Assembly: GCA_016205055.1 (NCBI GenBank)
Contig: JACQJK010000116.1
Span: 1 to 10,059 of the forward strand
Direction of reading: 5' to 3'
Length of the DNA: 10,059 bases
Source of the DNA: Candidatus Doudnabacteria bacterium
Lineage (GTDB): Bacteria; Patescibacteriota; Doudnabacteria; UBA920; 2-01-FULL-50-11
Each line of letters starts with the position of its first letter. The stretch's first letter is position 1. This document shows positions 6,402 to 10,059 of this stretch, one piece after another. The notes under the pieces are model-generated. The model saw only the letters and a program-made list of their open reading frames with translations, was not told the origin of the DNA and did not search any database. Both the position numbers and the translations under genes were made by a program.

Positions 6402-6737
6402 TTATCTTTTACAAAAACTTGCGATTTTTACAACAACTTCATCCCTGTTCTCTAGGACTTCGTTATTCCAAAATCTCAAAACCTTAAATCCTTGCTTTTC
6501 TAACCAACGATCTCTTATCATGTCTTGTTGTTTATTCTCCACATGCTGTCCGCCATCTATTTCAATTATAAGTTTGTTTTGAAAACAAACGAAATCGACG
6601 ACGTATTTACCGATAGGCTGCTGACGGCGAAACTTATAGCTGTTCAAATTTTTAAAACGTAGAAAATACCAAAGCATCTTTTCCGCGTCAGTCATGTTAT
6701 TTCGCAATTGTCGGGCTACGACTGTATGCTTTGTCAT
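6402..6737 (-). CDS. DUF559 / Vsr-like fold putative endonuclease
   Basis: A 111-aa protein from the ATG at 6737; a GTG two codons earlier (6743) lies in the repeat and seems less likely. It matches the DUF559 pattern: a helical lead with MTDAEKMLWYFLR, the basic strand YKFRRQQPIGKYVVDF, then LIIEIDGGQH, and a C-terminal GFKVLRFWNNEVL. The Asp of VVDF and the Glu/Asp of EIDGG are candidate metal ligands of a PD-(D/E)XK or Vsr-type nuclease core, so DNA cleavage is plausible but unproven for the family. Small DUF559 proteins are scattered across bacteria with a patchy distribution. The gene lies between inverted repeats inside a row of otherwise functionally linked genes, which suggests insertion. 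The reading frame is intact. Confidence 0.88.
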   Translation of the reverse strand: MTKHTVVARQLRNNMTDAEKMLWYFLRFKNLNSYKFRRQQPIGKYVVDFVCFQNKLIIEIDGGQHVENKQQDMIRDRWLEKQGFKVLRFWNNEVLENRDEVVVKIASFCKR

Positions 6738-6741
6738 GGTC

Positions 6742-6801
6742 ACACCCCCACCTAACCTCCCCCATCAACTCCGACGTGACGTCGCGAGTCAAGGGGGAGG
6801 A
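6742..6801 (+). repeat. palindromic repeat, copy next to the HAD-like gene
   Basis: This copy is the inverted partner of 6341-6400. The outer stem pairs CCTCCCCC (6756-6763) with GGGGGAGG (6793-6800). The inner stem pairs CTC/GAG and CGACG/CGTCG around a TGA loop. Relative to the other copy, C-G became T-A at 6758/6798, T-A became C-G at 6760/6796, and C-G became T-A at 6770/6787. Pairing is kept each time. Confidence 0.8.
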
Positions 6802-6810
6802 AAGGACACA

Positions 6811-7278
6811 CTATAAAATCCCCAACAACTCCTTCAATTCAGAAATCACGTAATCCGGCCGGCCGGTTTCGGCGTCGGGAAGTTCACCTGAAAATTTCCC
6901 CTTCTGCAGCCAAACAGTCGGGTGTCCGCGGCGCGTGCCGTAGCGGATCCCCCGAACGGTTCTGTCGTCAACAATCATAATCTCTTCCCGAGGCAAGCCG
7001 AGTTCTTTCACAACTTGTTCAAACAGCGCATCTTTATCTGTGTCCGTCACCAACGCGATTTCAAAAAATTTTTTCAAAGGGCTTTCGGCGATTTGCCTTT
7101 TCCTTTCTTTGAGCGTGGAATTGGCGTGCTGCGTTACCAAAGAAACCACCGCCATCTTATAGCCCTTGCCCGCGCAATGCTCCAGAACCTCTTTTGCTTC
7201 AGGAAACTCGCTTTTTGCCTCCGAATCAAAGAGTGTCCGCCCCCAGTCGAAAATAACTGCTTTAGCTTCTTGTTTCAC
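6811..7278 (-). CDS. HAD-superfamily protein with altered motif I
   Basis: A HAD-like protein of 155 aa if it starts at GTG 7278. The frame is open to a TTG at 7335, but that codon lies in the loop of the hairpin at 7323-7350, so the longer form is doubtful; no good Shine-Dalgarno sequence is placed for either. Motif I is AVIFDWGRTLFD: the nucleophile Asp is present, but the usual second Asp (D+2) is Gly. Motif II is probably Ser in VVSLVTQ, motif III a Lys in DTDKDALF, and motif IV the DD in IMIVDDRTVRGIRYG. Loss of the D+2 acid/base argues against a standard phosphatase; phosphonoacetaldehyde hydrolase (DWAGT) also lacks it. The C-terminal PDYVISELKELL is usual for the family. Substrate unknown. 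It precedes cobO, with the DUF559 unit between. Confidence 0.8.
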   Translation of the reverse strand: MKQEAKAVIFDWGRTLFDSEAKSEFPEAKEVLEHCAGKGYKMAVVSLVTQHANSTLKERKRQIAESPLKKFFEIALVTDTDKDALFEQVVKELGLPREEIMIVDDRTVRGIRYGTRRGHPTVWLQKGKFSGELPDAETGRPDYVISELKELLGIL

Positions 7279-7322
7279 TTTTTTTATAAAAATATAAACA
7301 AGACTCCTCGGCTTTTTGATTT

Positions 7323-7356
7323 TCAAAAGGGCCAAAGCTGGCCCTTTTGATTTTTT
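7323..7356 (+). terminator. strong hairpin with T-run, oriented to the plus strand
   Basis: TCAAAAGGGCCA (7323-7334) and TGGCCCTTTTGA (7339-7350) form a perfect 12-bp stem around AAGC, followed on the plus strand by TTTTTT (7351-7356). On the minus strand the GC core is followed by TTTT inside the stem and then GAAAA, so it might also work, less well, as a terminator after nrdJ. No plus-strand gene ends here. Confidence 0.5.
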
Positions 7357-7577
7357 CTACAAGCTACCGGCTACAACCTAAAAGCTGGCTTGCTACCCGC
7401 ACTTGCTTACCTCTTTCGGGCTTCCGCCTCGACTCGCGCCGAGCGAGACAGATCGGCCGCCCTCCTCTCAAGAGGAGAGAGCAAATTTCCACTGTTACCC
7501 TCTCTGTCCCTCTCGACTTCGCTCGAGGGACATCTCCCCCGCAAGCGCGGGGGAGAGAAAAATAGTGTTGCTTCGCT
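7357..7577. repeat. gene-free stretch holding a cluster of hairpins
   Basis: No credible gene lies between nrdJ and the HAD-like gene. The stretch contains loosely repeated AAGCT/GGCTTG motifs (7359-7400) and four stems: CTCGACTCG/CGAGCGAG (7428-7447, one unpaired base), CTCCTCT/AGAGGAG (7462-7477), TGTCCCTC/GAGGGACA (7505-7532) and TCTCCCCCGC/GCGGGGGAGA (7533-7556, perfect 10 bp, AAGC loop). The last two abut. Short open frames across it are low-complexity Ser/Arg/Pro and look spurious. This resembles mosaics of REP-like intergenic repeats in other genomes. Confidence 0.6.
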
Positions 7578-10059
7578 CTAGCCGCATTTACTAAACCCGC
7601 ACTCGGTACAGGTCAGACATCCTTCTTTCATCTGTAAAGTCGCGCTGCAGTCCGGGCACGCCGGGGCTTGGCCGAAATTGGCAATCGAGACTTTAGGCAT
7701 TGCGTTTAAATCCCCACTCGCGCTTAACGCGGCTTGGACTTTGACTTCGTCATTCTGCACCAAATTGGGCAAGGTTTCGGCTGTTGTGCCCTCAATGGCT
7801 CCTGGCGCGGAAGCGGCAAACGCCATTTGAGTCTGGCCGCTTTTAATGCGGATATGCTGTTCTAGGGTCTGGGCAATGGCGTCGGCAATCGACAGCATCG
7901 GCTTGCCGTTATTCCACATTGGGTCAGGACCGCGAATGCCTTTGAGCTGATTGATGAGTTCCGCGACTTTTACGCCGGAGCGCAACGACAAGGAAATCAA
8001 GCGGCAAATCGCCTCGGTCTGGGAGTGGAAAAACCCGCCGGCCTTGCCGAGTTGCGAAAAAACTTCAAACGGGCCGTCCCCCGGCACGTCGTTGATGGTG
8101 ATGTAAAGGTTGCCGTAGGCGGTTTTGACCTGATAAGTTTTGCCTTCCAAAACCAGCGGCCGGTCGCGCGGCGTGATGATGCCGTAACCGGCGGCGTCGG
8201 TTACGGCTGGCGGTGCGGTCTCGGTCGTCTGGCTAATCGCCGTTGCGGGTTGCTCGGCGTTTAAGGACCCTTCGGCGACAACCGAGGCTCTTACGGGCTG
8301 GCTTTGCTCTGCTGCGGGTTGGTCAATTTGAGCGGTTAGGGGAACTTCGCTTTTGTCTTTGACGTTTTTATTAAGGTTTAAAACCTGAACTTGGCGCGAG
8401 CCGTCGCGGTACACCGTGCATCCTTTGCAACCCAGTTGCCACGCCAAAAAGTAGCCCTGGCGCACGTCTTCTTCCGTTGCCTCAAATGGGAAATTAATGG
8501 TTTTGGAAATTGCGTTATCCACGTGCGCTTGAAAGGCGGCTTGCATGCGAATATGGCTTTCTGCGGAAATGTCCATGGCCACGACAAAAGTATTTTTCAG
8601 GTCATCCGGCAGGTCGTTGATGTCTTTGAGCGTGCCCTCGGCAACAACCTTGCCCATCAACTCTTCGGAATAAAGGCCGCGTTCGCGCAGGGCTTTTTCA
8701 AAATATTGATTGGTATAGTAATATTTCCAGCCGTCTTTGTCCTGCTTGGTAAAAGACAGGGCAAAATTCGGCTCCACCCCGGAAGAAACATTAAAAAACA
8801 TGGAAATCGAACCGGTCGGCGCCACCGTGGTCAGCATGGTGTTGCGCATCCTGATACCGGCATCGGCGTAAGTGCTTTTGTCCCAATTCGGAAATACGCC
8901 CCGGGTTTCGGCAAATTCCCGGGAAACCTTGTGAGCAGAATCTTGAATCGCGCTCATGACCTGCTCTGCCATCTGGTAGCCCGGATCGCTGTCATAACGA
9001 ACGCCCAGCTGGTAAAGCATATCGGCAAAACCCATAATCCCCAAGCCAATCCGGCGATTGGCGTAAGCCATGTCCTGGACTTCTTTCACCGGGTACTCGT
9101 AAATGTCAATGACGTTATCGGACATATGCGTGGCAACGCGAGTCACATGGCGCAAGCGTTCGTAATCAACTTTGCCTTGCTGCACGAACCGGGCCAAGTT
9201 TATGGAAGACAGGTTGCAAACATCGTACCAAGGCAAAAACTGCTCGCCGCAGGGGTTGCAGGCGTCAAAGTCCTGCAGCTTAAACGTGGGGTTGGTTTTA
9301 TTGACCGTGTCCAAAAACACCACCCCCGGCTCGCCGTTACGCCAGGCCCCATGCACAACCTCGTTGAAAAGTTCCCGCGCGGTAATATCAATTTCTTCAA
9401 TTTTCTGGATCACCCCGTAACGGTCTCGGGTAATGCGGCGGGGTTTGACTTCTTGGCCGTCGAAGCGCGCCAGCCACGGCTCGTCCGGACGCTCCAGGGC
9501 CTGCTTCATAAACCTGTCCGTCACTCCAACTGAAATGTTGAAATTCCGCACCGCGCCTTCCACGGCCTTGCAGTGGATAAAATCTAAAATGTCCGGGTGC
9601 TCCACGTTTAAAATCGCCATATTGGCGCCGTGCCGGCCCTGTTGCTTGACCACCCCAAAGGCCTCGTTGTAAACGTGCAAAAAGGAAACCGGACCCGAGG
9701 CCATGCCTTGCGATTTGAACACAAAGGAACCGGCGGGGCGTAAATGGGAAAACGCAAACCCCAAACCCGAACCGGCTTTCTGCAACAGCGCCGCGTCCTT
9801 GAGGGTCTTAAAAATGCTTTCCATGCTGTCGTGGATCGGCAAGACAATGCAATTGGCCACGACCGGAGTCGGGGCGCCGGCGTTGGTGATGGTCCGGCCG
9901 GCCGGCGTATATTCCTGGTTGGCCATCACTTCAAAAAAACGTTGTTCGGTTTTTTCGACTTCTGCGGCCGTGGCGCCGTATTTGTAATCCACTTCGGCAA
10001 TCGCGTGAGCGATGCGGTGCAGCATCTCGTAGGGAGTTTCCTGCGCGCCGTCCGGCCGC
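7578..10059 (-). CDS. nrdJ: adenosylcobalamin-dependent (class II) ribonucleotide reductase, 5' end outside the window
   Basis: The frame stays open to the right edge: eleven codons (ending ETPYE) precede the Met at 10025, so that Met is internal and the gene is partial. It reduces ribonucleotides to deoxyribonucleotides using adenosylcobalamin. Counting from that Met, Cys 59 (VANC) and Cys 270 (DVCNLSS) fit the redox pair, and NPCGEQ (257-262) supplies Asn 257, thiyl-radical Cys 259 and Glu 261. APTGSIS is at 402-408, CKGC at 533-536, an Ala/Gln/Thr-rich linker spans about 550-615, a TSCPD-type domain about 620-725, and a terminal Cys cluster (CPDC 790-793, CLTC 803-806, C809, C814) probably binds zinc or serves in reduction. 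No intein interrupts the visible part. Any N-terminal ATP-cone is off the edge. Its cofactor need links it to cobO. Confidence 0.96.
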   Translation of the reverse strand, partial: RPDGAQETPYEMLHRIAHAIAEVDYKYGATAAEVEKTEQRFFEVMANQEYTPAGRTITNAGAPTPVVANCIVLPIHDSMESIFKTLKDAALLQKAGSGLGFAFSHLRPAGSFVFKSQGMASGPVSFLHVYNEAFGVVKQQGRHGANMAILNVEHPDILDFIHCKAVEGAVRNFNISVGVTDRFMKQALERPDEPWLARFDGQEVKPRRITRDRYGVIQKIEEIDITARELFNEVVHGAWRNGEPGVVFLDTVNKTNPTFKLQDFDACNPCGEQFLPWYDVCNLSSINLARFVQQGKVDYERLRHVTRVATHMSDNVIDIYEYPVKEVQDMAYANRRIGLGIMGFADMLYQLGVRYDSDPGYQMAEQVMSAIQDSAHKVSREFAETRGVFPNWDKSTYADAGIRMRNTMLTTVAPTGSISMFFNVSSGVEPNFALSFTKQDKDGWKYYYTNQYFEKALRERGLYSEELMGKVVAEGTLKDINDLPDDLKNTFVVAMDISAESHIRMQAAFQAHVDNAISKTINFPFEATEEDVRQGYFLAWQLGCKGCTVYRDGSRQVQVLNLNKNVKDKSEVPLTAQIDQPAAEQSQPVRASVVAEGSLNAEQPATAISQTTETAPPAVTDAAGYGIITPRDRPLVLEGKTYQVKTAYGNLYITINDVPGDGPFEVFSQLGKAGGFFHSQTEAICRLISLSLRSGVKVAELINQLKGIRGPDPMWNNGKPMLSIADAIAQTLEQHIRIKSGQTQMAFAASAPGAIEGTTAETLPNLVQNDEVKVQAALSASGDLNAMPKVSIANFGQAPACPDCSATLQMKEGCLTCTECGFSKCG

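Larger units (their letters stand above)
6341..6801. mobile_element. putative compact DUF559 element bounded by 60-bp inverted repeats
   Basis: The stretch contains only a DUF559 gene (6402-6737) between two inverted copies of a 60-bp palindromic repeat (6341-6400 and 6742-6801). The gene's stop codon is 1 nt from one copy and its ATG about 4 nt from the other. The unit fits between the HAD-like gene (stop at 6811) and cobO (ATG at 6340) with only 9 and 0 bases to spare. No clear target-site duplication is seen. No transposase is encoded, so if mobile it depends on the DUF559 protein or on help in trans. The mobile-element status is inference from layout. Confidence 0.5.

Noticed and set aside
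6331..6810. Target-site duplication around the DUF559 unit
   Set aside because: The bases outside the two repeats (ACATATTCAT on the left, AAGGACACA on the right) share no convincing direct repeat.
7489..7494. CCACTG, resembling the B12 box of cobalamin riboswitches
   Set aside because: It is on the plus strand while the corrinoid genes are on the minus strand, lacks the preceding G of the box, and no surrounding riboswitch core could be drawn. No cobalamin riboswitch was found in front of cobO or the DUF4430 gene.
7533..7556. Perfect 10-bp hairpin just downstream of nrdJ as its intrinsic terminator
   Set aside because: On the minus strand it is followed by TGTCCC, not a T-run; the TTTTT lies before the stem. 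It fits better as a repeat palindrome.
8391..9533. A 380-codon open frame on the plus strand opposite nrdJ
   Set aside because: It is fully antisense to a gene with unmistakable class II reductase motifs, has no recognisable domain, and its length is explained by the GC-biased third positions of the real frame.
1..10059. CRISPR arrays, tRNA or rRNA genes, alternative genetic code
   Set aside because: No regularly spaced direct repeats and no tRNA or rRNA signatures were seen. TGA ends several real genes at plausible positions, so recoding of TGA is unlikely.

Overview
The window looks like a piece of a small-genome bacterium of the Candidate Phyla Radiation (Patescibacteria). This rests on gene content only: a B12-dependent ribonucleotide reductase and a corrinoid adenosyltransferase with no corrin-ring synthesis genes, a DUF4430 lipoprotein beside a DUF6580 membrane protein, and a ComEC channel split from its nuclease-like domain. 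Genetic code 11 fits, because TGA, TAG and TAA all serve as stops. Every convincing gene is on the minus strand, so transcription runs from the right edge to the left.

Reading in transcription order: (1) 10059-7578, a class II (adenosylcobalamin-dependent) ribonucleotide reductase whose 5' end lies outside the window. (2) 7577-7279, about 300 bp without a gene, holding at least five hairpins. (3) 7278-6811, a HAD-like protein. (4) 6801-6341, a compact 461-bp unit: a DUF559 (Vsr-like fold) gene fitted between two inverted 60-bp copies of one palindromic repeat. (5) 6340-3943, corrinoid adenosyltransferase CobO, a DUF4430 lipoprotein, a DUF6580 polytopic membrane protein, a 180-aa unknown and a 91-aa two-helix membrane protein, closed by a good intrinsic terminator. 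(6) 3880-161, a second tight operon: hisS, the comEC membrane channel, and the ComEC-type metallo-beta-lactamase domain as its own protein. (7) 160-1, a palindrome and a promoter-like sequence pointing out of the window.

Two themes stand out. First, the DUF4430 lipoprotein (capture?), the DUF6580 membrane protein (passage?), CobO (adenosylation) and NrdJ (use) read as a scavenging line for vitamin B12 in a cell that cannot make it. The capture and passage roles are inferences. Second, the DUF559 gene flanked by inverted repeats looks like a minimal mobile or selfish unit. The two repeat copies share 44 of 60 positions with no gap, and at least three paired positions have changed on both sides, so the fold seems to be under selection. 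One repeat arm directly abuts cobO and provides its only ribosome-binding sequence.
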